From: DASTPP01 sp035762175 | Lineage (GTDB): Bacteria > Myxococcota_A > Polyangia > Polyangiales > Polyangiaceae | Direction of reading: 5' to 3' | Assembly: GCA_035762175.1 (NCBI GenBank) | Contig: DASTPP010000144.1 | Coordinates: forward strand, 1-44,689 | DNA length: 44,689 nucleotides | Translations under genes and position numbers: made by a program | Shown: positions 37,355-44,689 of the stretch, piece after piece | Layout of the letters: each line of letters starts with the position of its first letter | Numbering within the stretch: position 1 is the first letter of the stretch | The notes under the pieces: generated by a model | Databases searched by the model: none | Seen by the model: the letters and a program-made list of their open reading frames with translations, nothing else | Told to the model about the DNA's origin: nothing

Positions 37355-38062
37355 TCAGCGCGCCCGGCCGTTCGGCCCTTGGGCGTCGGAGGGGGGCGGG
37401 ACGCGCTTGGCGTCCATCCACAGGCCGTCGATGTCGTAGAGGCCGCGGGCCTCTTCTTGGAAGACGTGGACGACGACGTCGGCGAGGTCGATGAGCACCC
37501 AGTTGGCGGCCGGCATGCCCTCGACCGAGAGGGCGCGCGAGCCGCGCTTGCGCGCGTCTTCTTCGATGGCCTGCACGATGCTGGCGACGTGCCGGTCGGA
37601 GTTGCCGGTCATCAGGACGAGGTAGTCGGCGTAGTCGGCGCGGCCGACCACGTCGATGATCTCGACGTTGAGGGCCTTCTTGTCGAGGCCGGCGGCGGCG
37701 ACGGTGAGGGCGCGCTCGCGCGCCTCTTTGGTCGGGCCCTCTTCGGCGGGGGGCCGGGCGGCGGGGGCGGCCTGGCCGCGCTTCGGGGCGAGGGCGCCCG
37801 GGCCGCGCTTGGGCGCGGGGGTGGCGTCGGTGACGACGGCGGCGCGCGAGGCGGGGCGGCCGGAGGCGCCGCGGGCGGGGGCCGGGCGTGCCCCGCCGGC
37901 GGCGCGGGCCTTGGTGGTTCGCGTCGTGTGCGAGGAGCCGAGCTTGGGGCGGGCCCCCTCGGCCGGCTTGCGGGCCGTACGGGCCTTCGGGGCGGCCTCG
38001 CCCTTGGGCGCCGCCTTGGTGCTGCTGCGCTTGACGCCTTCGCGGGTGCGTGTCGTTGCCAA
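37355..38062 (-). CDS. rsfS: Ribosomal silencing factor RsfS with long basic N-terminal extension
   Basis: RsfS binds ribosomal protein uL14 and blocks subunit joining when nutrients are low. The conserved domain is at about residues 112-220: DKKALNVEIIDVVGRADYAD, YLVLMTGNSDRHVASIVQAI, AANWVLIDLADVVVHVFQEE, ARGLYDIDGLWMDA. The preceding 110 residues are rich in Lys, Arg, Ala and Pro; ordinary RsfS proteins lack them. The start is TTG with GGAGG only four bases upstream. It lies 84 bases after proA on the same strand. The tail could bind RNA; this is inference only. Confidence 0.93.
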   Translation of the reverse strand: MATTRTREGVKRSSTKAAPKGEAAPKARTARKPAEGARPKLGSSHTTRTTKARAAGGARPAPARGASGRPASRAAVVTDATPAPKRGPGALAPKRGQAAPAARPPAEEGPTKEARERALTVAAAGLDKKALNVEIIDVVGRADYADYLVLMTGNSDRHVASIVQAIEEDARKRGSRALSVEGMPAANWVLIDLADVVVHVFQEEARGLYDIDGLWMDAKRVPPPSDAQGPNGRAR

Positions 38063-38146
38063 CGAGCCTCCAATTCGGGGGGGGCCGGCCCCGGCGGCCG
38101 GCGGACAAGCCCCAGTTTAGCCCCGAATCGGGCCCCCGCCCTAAAA

Positions 38147-39412
38147 TCAGCCCCGAATCTGGCCTTCGCCGTAAAGAACCCACTTGCGGGTCGTCAGGTG
38201 CTCGGCCCCCATGGGCCCGTAGGCGTGCAGCTTCGAGGTCGAGATGCCCACCTCGGCGCCGAGCCCGAGCTCGCCCCCGTCGTTGAAGCGGGTCGAGGCG
38301 TTGACGACGACGCAGCTCGCGTCGACCTCGCGCGTCCAGCGCTGGGCCCGCTCGTAGGACGCGGTGCAGAGCGCCTCGGTGTGCCCCGAGCCGTAGCGGG
38401 CGACATGCTCGAGCGCCTCGTCGAACGAGTCGACGACGCGCACGGCGAGCACCAGATCGAGGTACTCGCGGCCCCAGTCGTCGTCGGCCGCGGGGCGGGC
38501 CGAGGGCACGAGCGCGAGCGTGCGGGGGCAGCCCCGCACCTCGACCCCGAGCGCGGCGAGCCGCTCGCCCGCCCGCGGCAAGAGGGCGCCCGCCTCGGCC
38601 CGGTGCACGAGCAGGCACTCGGTCGCGTTGCAGGTGCCCGGCCGCTGCGCCTTGCCGTTCTCGAGCAGCCGGAGCGCCATCGCGTGGTCGCAGCCCTCGT
38701 CGGCGTAGAGGTGGCAGACGCCCTTGAAGTGCTGAATGACCGGCACGCGCGCGTGCTCGGTGACGAAGCGAATGAGCCCCTCGCCCCCGCGCGGGATGAC
38801 GAGGTCGACGAGCCCGGACTGCGCGAGCAAGACCTTGGTCGCCTCGCGGTCGAGCGGCGGCAGCACCCAGGCGGCGTCGGGCGAGACCCCGCGCGCGGCG
38901 AGCGCCCCCGCGAGCACGCGCCCGAGCGCCTCGTTCGAGGCCGCGGCGTCGGAGCCGCCGCGCAGGATGCACGCGTTGCCCGCCTTGAACGCGAGCGCGG
39001 CCGCCTCGATGGTGACGTTCGGGCGCGCCTCGTAGATCATGGCGACGACGCCGAGCGGCACCCGCATCTGCCCGGCGAGCAGCCCGTTCGGCCGCCGCTC
39101 GAGCGCCGTCACCTGCCCGACCGGGTCGGGCTGCGCGGCGATGGCCTCGACGCTCTTCGCGAGCGCCTCGAGGCGCGCGGGGCCGAGCGTGAGCCGGTCG
39201 ACGAGGGCGGCCGAGACCCCGGCCTCGCGGGCCCGCGCGACGTCGCGGCGGTTGGCCTCGTCGACGGCCGGGGCGCCCTCGCGCAGCGCGCGGGCCAGGG
39301 CGAGGAGCGTGTCGGCCTTGGCCGAGGGGGTGAGCGCGGCGAGGGGGCGCGAGGCGCGCTTGGCGCGCCGGCAGACCTCGGCGATGTCGGGGGGCGGGGC
39401 TTGGCCGGCCAT
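38147..39412 (-). CDS. proA: Glutamate-5-semialdehyde dehydrogenase (gamma-glutamyl phosphate reductase)
   Basis: This 421-residue enzyme performs the second step of proline synthesis, reducing gamma-glutamyl phosphate with NADPH. The length is standard. Characteristic blocks are VPLGVVAMIYEARPNVTIEA, GNACILRGGSDAAASN, the catalytic Cys in RPGTCNATE at about residue 259, NASTRFNDGGELGLGAEVGI and the end blocks HAYGPMGAEHLTTRKWVLYG. The ATG has a TACGCT box seven bases upstream and no ribosome-binding site. proB is not adjacent. rsfS follows after 84 bases; in many bacteria proA and rsfS (with nadD) are neighbours, which supports both calls. Confidence 0.97.
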   Translation of the reverse strand: MAGQAPPPDIAEVCRRAKRASRPLAALTPSAKADTLLALARALREGAPAVDEANRRDVARAREAGVSAALVDRLTLGPARLEALAKSVEAIAAQPDPVGQVTALERRPNGLLAGQMRVPLGVVAMIYEARPNVTIEAAALAFKAGNACILRGGSDAAASNEALGRVLAGALAARGVSPDAAWVLPPLDREATKVLLAQSGLVDLVIPRGGEGLIRFVTEHARVPVIQHFKGVCHLYADEGCDHAMALRLLENGKAQRPGTCNATECLLVHRAEAGALLPRAGERLAALGVEVRGCPRTLALVPSARPAADDDWGREYLDLVLAVRVVDSFDEALEHVARYGSGHTEALCTASYERAQRWTREVDASCVVVNASTRFNDGGELGLGAEVGISTSKLHAYGPMGAEHLTTRKWVLYGEGQIRG

Positions 39413-39419
39413 TCGCGCG

Positions 39420-39425
39420 AGCGTA
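39420..39425 (-). promoter_or_regulatory. -10-like TACGCT, seven bases before proA ATG
   Basis: The minus strand reads CGCTACGCT just ahead of the proA start, consistent with a leaderless transcript. Confidence 0.45.
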
Positions 39426-39579
39426 GCGAAAGGCCGGCCCGGTCGAAAGGCCGGGCGCGCCGAAGCCCGGGCGGAAGCCCTCAGCCCCGCTTGCGCCCGC
39501 GTCGCAGCGCGGCGGGCAGGCCCGGGCCGGCGGGGCTTACCTCGGCACGCCTCGCGGGCGGCGCGGGCGGCCGGGGCGC

Positions 39580-41343
39580 TCAGTCGGGCCGCTCGAGGCC
39601 GACGAGGCGGAAGCCCTTCTGCGGGCCGAGGTCGTAGAGGTGAACGAGCAGGGGGTTTTCGGCCTGCCCGTTGGCGAGCTCGACGACGACGTAGCGCTCG
39701 GCGGCGCCGTCGGGGGGGCCGCCGTCGGGGGCCTTGTGCTCGAGGGTCAGGCAGACCTCGCCGCGCGGGTCGGGGCGGGGCGCGAGGGCCTGGGCCTTGC
39801 CGGGCGGGTCGCCGCGCGAGACCGTGGCGCGGTAGCGGAAGGCGCGGGCGTCGAAGAGGTTCGAGCGGCGGGCGAGGTCGGTCGCGCAGAGCTCGGCGCC
39901 GCGCAGGCGCGGGTTGGCGAGGGGCGAGAGCTTGGCGAAGTAGCGGCGCAAGATGGTGCTCTGGCGCGCGACGAGCGTCTCGACGAGGTAGGCCGTATGC
40001 ATCGGGTTCGAGAAGTCGCCGGCGCGCACGGCGGCCTCGATGTGCTCGGGCGTAAAGTGCGCGAGGATGCGGGCGAACCAGGCGCCGTCGCCCTCTTGCA
40101 TGCGCTGGAAGGCGGGGTTCGGGTAGTTGCCCTTCCAGGCTTCGGGGTCGAAATTGCCCGGCAAAAAGTAGGGGAACAGCTTGCCCCGCGGGTGAATGTA
40201 CGCCTTGTCCCAGGGGCGCTCGTCGAGGCCGAGGGTGATGAAGTCGTAGCCGACGTCGCCGAAGTCGAAGTAGTACGAGTGGCCGAGGCGCTTGGCCATG
40301 GGCACCCAGTCCCAGTCGGAGCCGAAGCAGTCGCCGAGGTCGATGTAGTAATGGCGCACGAAGCCGGGCGAGCCCTCTTTGTTCTCGGGGTCCGAGGAGA
40401 TCCACGAGTTCATCGAGTTCTGCTCGCGCGAGTCGTAGTGGTTGAGCCACGCGGCCATCAGGCGGGCGCCGCGCAGGTCGCGCCGGCGCTCGTGGGGCAC
40501 GCGGTCGTTCGGGTCGTCTTCTTTGGTGCCGATGTAGCGGAAGGGGCCGATGGTGCGGCCGGGCAGCCAGCGCGAGGCGGACATGCGGACGAGCTCGCCG
40601 CGGTGGGCGGCGTTCTCGAGCACCTTGGTGAGGGCGGCCTCGTCGAAGGGGCGGGTGATGGTCGAGTTGTCGGTGTAGGTCAGCCCCGGCTTGAGCTTGA
40701 TGCGCGAGCGGGGAAAGTAGACGACCGAGTCGCAGGCGCTGTACCAGCCCGCGGCGTAGTAGAGGCGGGTGGCGATGGCGGCGGCGCCCGTCGCGCGCTC
40801 GGGGCCCTCGGCCAGGTCGGCCTTGAGCATGAACTTGGTCTTGTCGGGGGCGCGGACGCGGAAGCCGGGGTTGGCGCCGTTCGGCTTGCCCGCGTCGATG
40901 AGCCAGGTGACGCCCGCCTCGGCGTTCGGGTCGAGCACGGTGCCCTCGCAGGCGCCGCGCGCCACGTCGTCGGGCGAGAAGGGGCGCATCCCGATGCGGT
41001 TGGTGAACCAGCTCGAGTCGGGCACCTCGTCGAAGCTGTTGACGTTGAGCGACTCGCCGGCCTGATCGAGCGAGGCGTATTCAGAAAGGTTGCGGAAGAG
41101 CAGGTTGTCGGCGAGGTCCCAGGCGAGGGGCGACTCGTACTCGGCGGGGCGGCAGACCTGCTGGGGCTTGCCCTCGTCGTCGGTCTCGGTGCGGCAGGGC
41201 ACCGAGACGGGGTTGAGGTCGGGGTCGACCCAGACCGGGTCGCGCAGCGGGAAGCGCCGGAGCGACCCGGCGCCGCAGCCGGGCGCCGCCGCGATGAGGG
41301 CGAGGCAGGCGAGCGCGAGGGGGGCGCGTCGTTCAGAAGCCAC
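39580..41343 (-). CDS. Exported atypical protein-kinase-like protein
   Basis: This 587-residue exported protein has a signal sequence with APGC (Cys23) as a weak lipobox. It carries motifs in kinase order: a beta3-like Lys in KFMLKADL (K174), a Glu in EGPERATGAAAIATRLYYAA (E182), a hinge-like DSVVYFP, a catalytic-loop-like NHYDSREQNSMNSW (D304, N309, D-x4-N) and YYIDLGDCFG (D335), which resembles the D-x-G-x-x-FG of Fam20 kinases. HipA and CotH show related patterns. Family and activity are inferred. The GTG start has GGAGG nine bases upstream and overlaps the barrel gene by 11 bases, so it is coupled to it. Confidence 0.6.
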   Translation of the reverse strand: MASERRAPLALACLALIAAAPGCGAGSLRRFPLRDPVWVDPDLNPVSVPCRTETDDEGKPQQVCRPAEYESPLAWDLADNLLFRNLSEYASLDQAGESLNVNSFDEVPDSSWFTNRIGMRPFSPDDVARGACEGTVLDPNAEAGVTWLIDAGKPNGANPGFRVRAPDKTKFMLKADLAEGPERATGAAAIATRLYYAAGWYSACDSVVYFPRSRIKLKPGLTYTDNSTITRPFDEAALTKVLENAAHRGELVRMSASRWLPGRTIGPFRYIGTKEDDPNDRVPHERRRDLRGARLMAAWLNHYDSREQNSMNSWISSDPENKEGSPGFVRHYYIDLGDCFGSDWDWVPMAKRLGHSYYFDFGDVGYDFITLGLDERPWDKAYIHPRGKLFPYFLPGNFDPEAWKGNYPNPAFQRMQEGDGAWFARILAHFTPEHIEAAVRAGDFSNPMHTAYLVETLVARQSTILRRYFAKLSPLANPRLRGAELCATDLARRSNLFDARAFRYRATVSRGDPPGKAQALAPRPDPRGEVCLTLEHKAPDGGPPDGAAERYVVVELANGQAENPLLVHLYDLGPQKGFRLVGLERPD

Positions 41344-42898
41344 TCGTACCTCCGATGCGAAGGCGGAAGGAGTTGACCCGGAAGCCGTCGGCGAAGGTCT
41401 CGGTGCCGGCGGCGAAGAGGACCTCGAGGGCGTGGTCGCGCGAGCTGGTCGAGCGCAGGCCGAGGCCGACGTTGCCGCGCAAGAGGTCGGGCCGGGCGTC
41501 TTCGAAGTGGCGGCCGAAGACGTTGCCGACGGCGACCTGGGTGTAGCCTTGGATGGCGGCCCAGACCGGCCAGGTGTACTGCAGCGTGCCGATGAAGGCG
41601 CTCCGGCCGACGAGGCGCCCGGGCAGGTAGGCGGGCATCAGGTCGCCGCCGAGCACGATCTGCTCGGTGAAGGGGATGGGCGCGCCCGAGAGCCGGTCGG
41701 CGAGCAGGGCGGTGACCGAGAGGCTCAGGACGCGGTCCTTGCCGGTGACGTCGACGAAGCCGCCGAGGGTGCCGCCGTAGCGCACCCAGCGGCTGGGCCC
41801 GTCGCCCTCGCGGCGCAGGTCGGAGCCGTGCTCGCCCTCGAGGGCGAGGCGGACGCCGTCGAAGAAGGGCTCGTTCTCGGGGCGCGAGTCGAAGACGAGC
41901 TCGGCGCGCTGGAAGAGGTTGGTGTAGCCCTCGGGGTAGCCGGGCGGCGGCGCCACCGCGCCCGACTCGACGAGGGGCTTGAGGCGGCGGCCGAAGCAGC
42001 AGCCGCGGCGGAAGTCGACCTCGCGCAGGCCGACGTAGGCGCGGTAGCGCGCGTTGCCGGACACGCGCACGTCGTACGAGAGGCCGCCCTCGACGCGCTC
42101 GACGGCGTAGCGGGTGCGGTCCTCGTGCAGCGAGCGGGGGCCGAGGCCGTGGTAGACGAAGTCGGAGCGGCGCAGAAAGTCGCCGCGCACGGCGAGGGTC
42201 GAGCCGCCCTTCTCGCCGAGCCGGACCCGGTCGGTGACGGTGAAGTGCAAGAACTCGAGGCCGCCGGTCGCGCCGTAGAGGCGCAGATCGTTCTTCTTGA
42301 CGAAGGCGTCGTCGGCGAAAAAGTAGAGGCCGACGCTCGGGCGCAGGCCGAAGTCGAGCAAGCCGGTGGGGACGAACGCGGCCTTCTTCTCGGGGCCGAA
42401 GGTGAAGAAGTCGACGACGGCGGGCACCCACTTGCCGCGCTCGGCGGCGACGGCGAGGGCGCCGATGGGCCTGCGGACGACGAACTCGCTGACCAGGTAG
42501 AGCGGAAAGAGCACGACGCGCGGCACCCAGAGCGCGACCTCGCCCGGGCTCGCGCCGGGGTCGGGCCGCCCGTCGTAGTCGATGGGCTCGCGGCCCTCGG
42601 GCACGGGGGCGGGCTTCTCGCGGGGGCCGCCCTCGGGGGCGGACGGTTGGGGGGTCGAGGGCTGGGCGTCGTTCGAGAGGGGCGAGCCCGAGCGGTCGTT
42701 CTGCGAGCGCGCCGGGTCGCCGGTGCCGCCGGGCCGGGCCGGCTCGCCCCGGGCGCCGGGCGGGGCGGGGGGGTTGGGGCCGGGCCCGGGGGCGGTCGGC
42801 GGGATGGGGCGGGAGCCGGGCGGCGGCACCTGCGCGGGGGCGGGGCGGGCGGCGGCGAGCGCGAGGGCGAGGGCCGCGAGGGCGAGGGGGCGGCGCAT
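41333..42898 (-). CDS. Omp85/BamA-like outer-membrane beta-barrel protein
   Basis: This 521-residue protein has a signal peptide (LALAALALALAAARPAPAQ), a Pro/Gly-rich linker to about residue 100, and a hydrophobic stretch near 125-145. From about 180 to the end is a series of amphipathic strands typical of Omp85 barrels (SVGLYFFADDAF, NARYRAYVGLREVDF, AELVFDSRPENEPFFDG, EQIVLGGDLMPAYLPGRLVG). It ends with a terminal Phe, the expected BAM-recognition signal. No POTRA repeats are evident, as in patatin-linked or short TamA-like barrels. The ATG is 17 bases after the carrier gene, and its end overlaps the kinase-like gene. Confidence 0.85.
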   Translation of the reverse strand: MRRPLALAALALALAAARPAPAQVPPPGSRPIPPTAPGPGPNPPAPPGARGEPARPGGTGDPARSQNDRSGSPLSNDAQPSTPQPSAPEGGPREKPAPVPEGREPIDYDGRPDPGASPGEVALWVPRVVLFPLYLVSEFVVRRPIGALAVAAERGKWVPAVVDFFTFGPEKKAAFVPTGLLDFGLRPSVGLYFFADDAFVKKNDLRLYGATGGLEFLHFTVTDRVRLGEKGGSTLAVRGDFLRRSDFVYHGLGPRSLHEDRTRYAVERVEGGLSYDVRVSGNARYRAYVGLREVDFRRGCCFGRRLKPLVESGAVAPPPGYPEGYTNLFQRAELVFDSRPENEPFFDGVRLALEGEHGSDLRREGDGPSRWVRYGGTLGGFVDVTGKDRVLSLSVTALLADRLSGAPIPFTEQIVLGGDLMPAYLPGRLVGRSAFIGTLQYTWPVWAAIQGYTQVAVGNVFGRHFEDARPDLLRGNVGLGLRSTSSRDHALEVLFAAGTETFADGFRVNSFRLRIGGTSGF

Positions 42899-42915
42899 GG
42901 GGGCGGGGGGTCGGA

Positions 42916-44352
42916 TCAGGCCTCGGCGCTGCGCTTGCGGTGCTCGCGGGCGAGGAGGAAGGCGACGAAGAGCCAGGCGCTCACGAGCACGACGTTGACG
43001 GCGGCGAAGGTGCGGACGCCGAAGGCGTACTTGGCCCCGACGAACACGACGAGGGCCGTGAGGACGTCGCCCAGCCGGACGCAGAGGGTGTCGATGACGG
43101 CCTTCGCCTTGTACTTCGCCTCGCGCGAGACGGGCAGGTAGAGCGCCTGGCGGGCGGTGTTCTGCAGCGAGTAGTCGAGCGAGTTCTCGGCCAGCTTGGC
43201 CGTCCGGATGGTCGCCAGCACCGGGGCGGCGAGCACGCCGAAGGCCCCCGCGAGCGAGAAGAAGGGCATGACGAAGATGGCCTTGCGCACGCCGAAGCGC
43301 TTGAAAAAGCGCGAGACGAAGAACGCCTGCAGCACGATGCCGAGCGCGTTCACCCACGCGAAGAAGGCCGAGCGGGCGCCGCCGACGAAGGGCTTGACGA
43401 TCGAATCGACGGGCACGCCGCGCCGGGCGGCCTCGTCGGCGGCCGCGGCGAGCAGGGTGCGGTCGAAGATGTACTCGCCGCTGGAGTTGACCCAGTTGAG
43501 CAGCAGGGTGAGCGCGGCGAGCAGCAGCAGGTACCGGTCGCCGGCCACCAGCCCGAAGCCCCCGGCCTTCGAGGGCGATGCCTCGTCGCGCGCCTTCGGG
43601 TCGGCCGCGGCGGGCCCGCCGCCTTCGGGCGCGTCCGGCTTGGGGTCGCGCTCGACCTTGAGGCGGTAGGCGAGGCGCACCAGCACGACCGTGACGCCGA
43701 GTAGGGCGGCCGAGAGCCACATCAGGACCGCGGGGCTCGCCGGGGGCAGGCCGAAGGGCGGCTCGAAGAAGGCGTTGGCGACCAGGGCGCCGACCACCGC
43801 GCCGACCGCGCTGCCCATGCCCACCATGGGGAAGAGTCGCTTGCCTTGCTCTTCGGTGTACAGGTCGGCCGCGAGGCTCCAGATCTGGGCGATCGACATG
43901 TAATTGAAGACGCCGACCCAGAGAAAGAAGGGCACGCCGACGCGCAGGCCGAGGCCGGTGACGGCGGCGAAGACGACGAGGTTGACGAGAAAGAAGGCGA
44001 GGGCCCCGGTGACGAGCAGGAGCCGGTCGATCTTCGAGGCGACGGCCGAGTACACCAGGTTGACGACGATGAGCAGCAGCGCCTGCCCCACCGCGGCGTA
44101 CGACTTGACGTTCGCGCCCGACTTCAGCTCGAGAATCAGCGGCTCGCGCGCGCTCTTGACCATGTAGTAGGCCGTGAGCAGCACGAAGAGCGAGGCCGTC
44201 AGGGCCACCACGGCGGCGCCCTCGCCGGCGCGCACGTCGGTGACGAGGCGCAGGACGCGCTCGAGGGGTGAAAGGGGCTCGTCGCCGCCGGGCCCCGGCC
44301 CCCGGCCGGGTGCTGCGGGGCGGTCGCCTTCGTAGTTCGCGGGGTCGGGCAT
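42916..44352 (-). CDS. ATP/ADP-translocase-like (Npt1/Npt2, MFS-related) carrier
   Basis: This 478-residue inner-membrane protein has about 12 hydrophobic helices. Blocks typical of the nucleotide transporter group are LLTAYYMVKSAREPLILELK near residue 60, FFLWVGVFNYMSIAQIWSLA near 145-165, and EEQGKRLFPMVGMGSAVGAV near 170-190. The C-terminal half has NTARQALYLPVSREAKYKAK and AVIDTLCVRLGD. Members in obligate intracellular bacteria exchange ATP/ADP; homologues in free-living bacteria have unknown substrates. It is the first gene of the operon with the Omp85 and kinase-like genes. Possible promoters are TAGCAC at 44377-44382 and TATGCA further up. Confidence 0.88.
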   Translation of the reverse strand: MPDPANYEGDRPAAPGRGPGPGGDEPLSPLERVLRLVTDVRAGEGAAVVALTASLFVLLTAYYMVKSAREPLILELKSGANVKSYAAVGQALLLIVVNLVYSAVASKIDRLLLVTGALAFFLVNLVVFAAVTGLGLRVGVPFFLWVGVFNYMSIAQIWSLAADLYTEEQGKRLFPMVGMGSAVGAVVGALVANAFFEPPFGLPPASPAVLMWLSAALLGVTVVLVRLAYRLKVERDPKPDAPEGGGPAAADPKARDEASPSKAGGFGLVAGDRYLLLLAALTLLLNWVNSSGEYIFDRTLLAAAADEAARRGVPVDSIVKPFVGGARSAFFAWVNALGIVLQAFFVSRFFKRFGVRKAIFVMPFFSLAGAFGVLAAPVLATIRTAKLAENSLDYSLQNTARQALYLPVSREAKYKAKAVIDTLCVRLGDVLTALVVFVGAKYAFGVRTFAAVNVVLVSAWLFVAFLLAREHRKRSAEA

Positions 44353-44491
44353 GGGCGCTCGGGGCGAAGCGGGCAGGTGCTAGCACAACCGAAGCGGCGC
44401 CGCCGAACGCGGCCCGGGGCCGGCCCGTCGGGCGCGGGGCGACAAGCGAAGTTGGCGCGGCGGCGCCCCCGACGGCCGGGGCGCAGGCCCT

Positions 44492-44500
44492 TGCATAGCA
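44492..44500 (-). promoter_or_regulatory. Extended -10 (TGC-TATGCA) upstream of carrier gene
   Basis: TGCTATGCA on the minus strand is an extended -10 with four of six matches. It would give a leader of roughly 130 bases. A second, closer candidate TGCTAGCAC ends at 44377. Confidence 0.3.
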
Positions 44501-44616
44501 CCGTTGCGCTGGCCCCAAGAGATCTTCGTCGCGCGCCCGCGGGGCGGCCGCCGACGCCGCGGTCACGCGGCGTCCCAGGGCGCGCCCGCCGAGCGCGAGG
44601 TGAGCCGTAGCGCGGG

Positions 44617-44689
44617 CGGGCGGCGGAGCGCCCGCGGCGCCGCGAGCGGGCGACGGAGCGCCCGCGGCGCCGCGAGCGGGCGACGGAGC
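44617..44689 (+). repeat. 30-bp tandem repeat running off the window
   Basis: Units start at 44617, 44647 and 44677, and the third is cut by the window end. Each begins CGGGCGACGGAGCGCCCGCG (the first has one change). The unit contains GC-rich dyads (GCGCCCGCGGCGC). The period of 30 would code ten residues, but no start is visible. Confidence 0.85.

Larger units (their letters stand above)
44353..44689. other. Upstream region of carrier operon, no gene seen
   Basis: I see no gene with plausible start and codon pattern in these 337 bases. They hold the two -10-like boxes noted for the carrier operon and, at the right edge, a 30-bp repeat. Confidence 0.5.

Noticed and set aside
36652..37494. 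Open frames through the 43-bp array on either strand
   Set aside because: 43 is not a multiple of three, so the reading frame of each unit changes. The dyad, not the protein, is conserved, and no ribosome-binding site supports them.
38063..38146. AGCCCCGAATC direct repeats and matching AATTCGGGG between proA and rsfS as a riboswitch or attenuator
   Set aside because: A long-range stem is possible but short, and no known riboswitch pattern or terminator follows. It was left unannotated.

Overview
This 44.7 kb stretch is very GC-rich (third codon positions almost all G or C). It carries marker families of Myxococcota: a Cys-rich MYXO_CYS-type repeat, a MYXO-CTERM-like tail, Gly-Gly-Thr/Ser lipoprotein linkers, an FHA-sigma54 activator, a PknB-type kinase with PEGA partner, and hybrid histidine kinases. 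A soil myxobacterium of the Polyangia type is the best guess. It looks like ordinary chromosome with many signalling and envelope genes. I see no rRNA, tRNA, CRISPR array, prophage or complete IS element.

Left part (1-13.5 kb): the end of an Rpn/PD-(D/E)XK-like gene with a KAEG tandem repeat. Next is a leftward operon of a HARE-HTH/Mrr-like fusion, a LolB-like lipoprotein and an ABC ATPase without visible permease. Then come a small conserved gene, alaS with a Nif3-like gene, 3-hydroxyacyl-CoA dehydrogenase plus enoyl-CoA hydratase (beta-oxidation), a class II glutamine amidotransferase, and a stand-alone PBP transpeptidase.

Middle (13.5-32.6 kb): a matrixin-like metalloprotease coupled to a Cys-rich lipoprotein, divergent from an FHA-sigma54 activator. 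A di-haem peroxidase lipoprotein follows. A tightly packed six-gene signalling operon runs FAS1 lipoprotein, ECF sigma, anti-sigma, Ser/Thr kinase, TPR/PEGA protein, lipoprotein. Divergent from it is an unknown gene preceded by a 17-codon upstream ORF. Two paralogous hybrid histidine kinases in opposite orientation flank a Uma2 nuclease-like gene and a 3'-truncated gene remnant that has a near-consensus promoter.

Right part (32.7-44.7 kb): a LysR regulator diverges from a flavodoxin-fold oxidoreductase and a zinc-less quinone reductase, with a 17-bp dyad between them. Next are a DUF3455-like lipoprotein, an intergenic array of exact 43-bp palindromic units, rsfS, and proA. Last is a three-gene operon: ATP/ADP-translocase-like carrier, Omp85-type barrel, and an exported protein with atypical kinase motifs.

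The most interesting items are (a) the translocase/Omp85/kinase-like operon, which could be an extracytoplasmic phosphorylation system with its own nucleotide supply; (b) the 43-bp palindromic array, one unit of which shows a compensatory base change; (c) the FAS1/ECF/anti-sigma/kinase operon, which parallels mycobacterial SigK/RskA-MPT70/83; and (d) repeated -10-like boxes only 6-9 bases before start codons, suggesting leaderless mRNAs.
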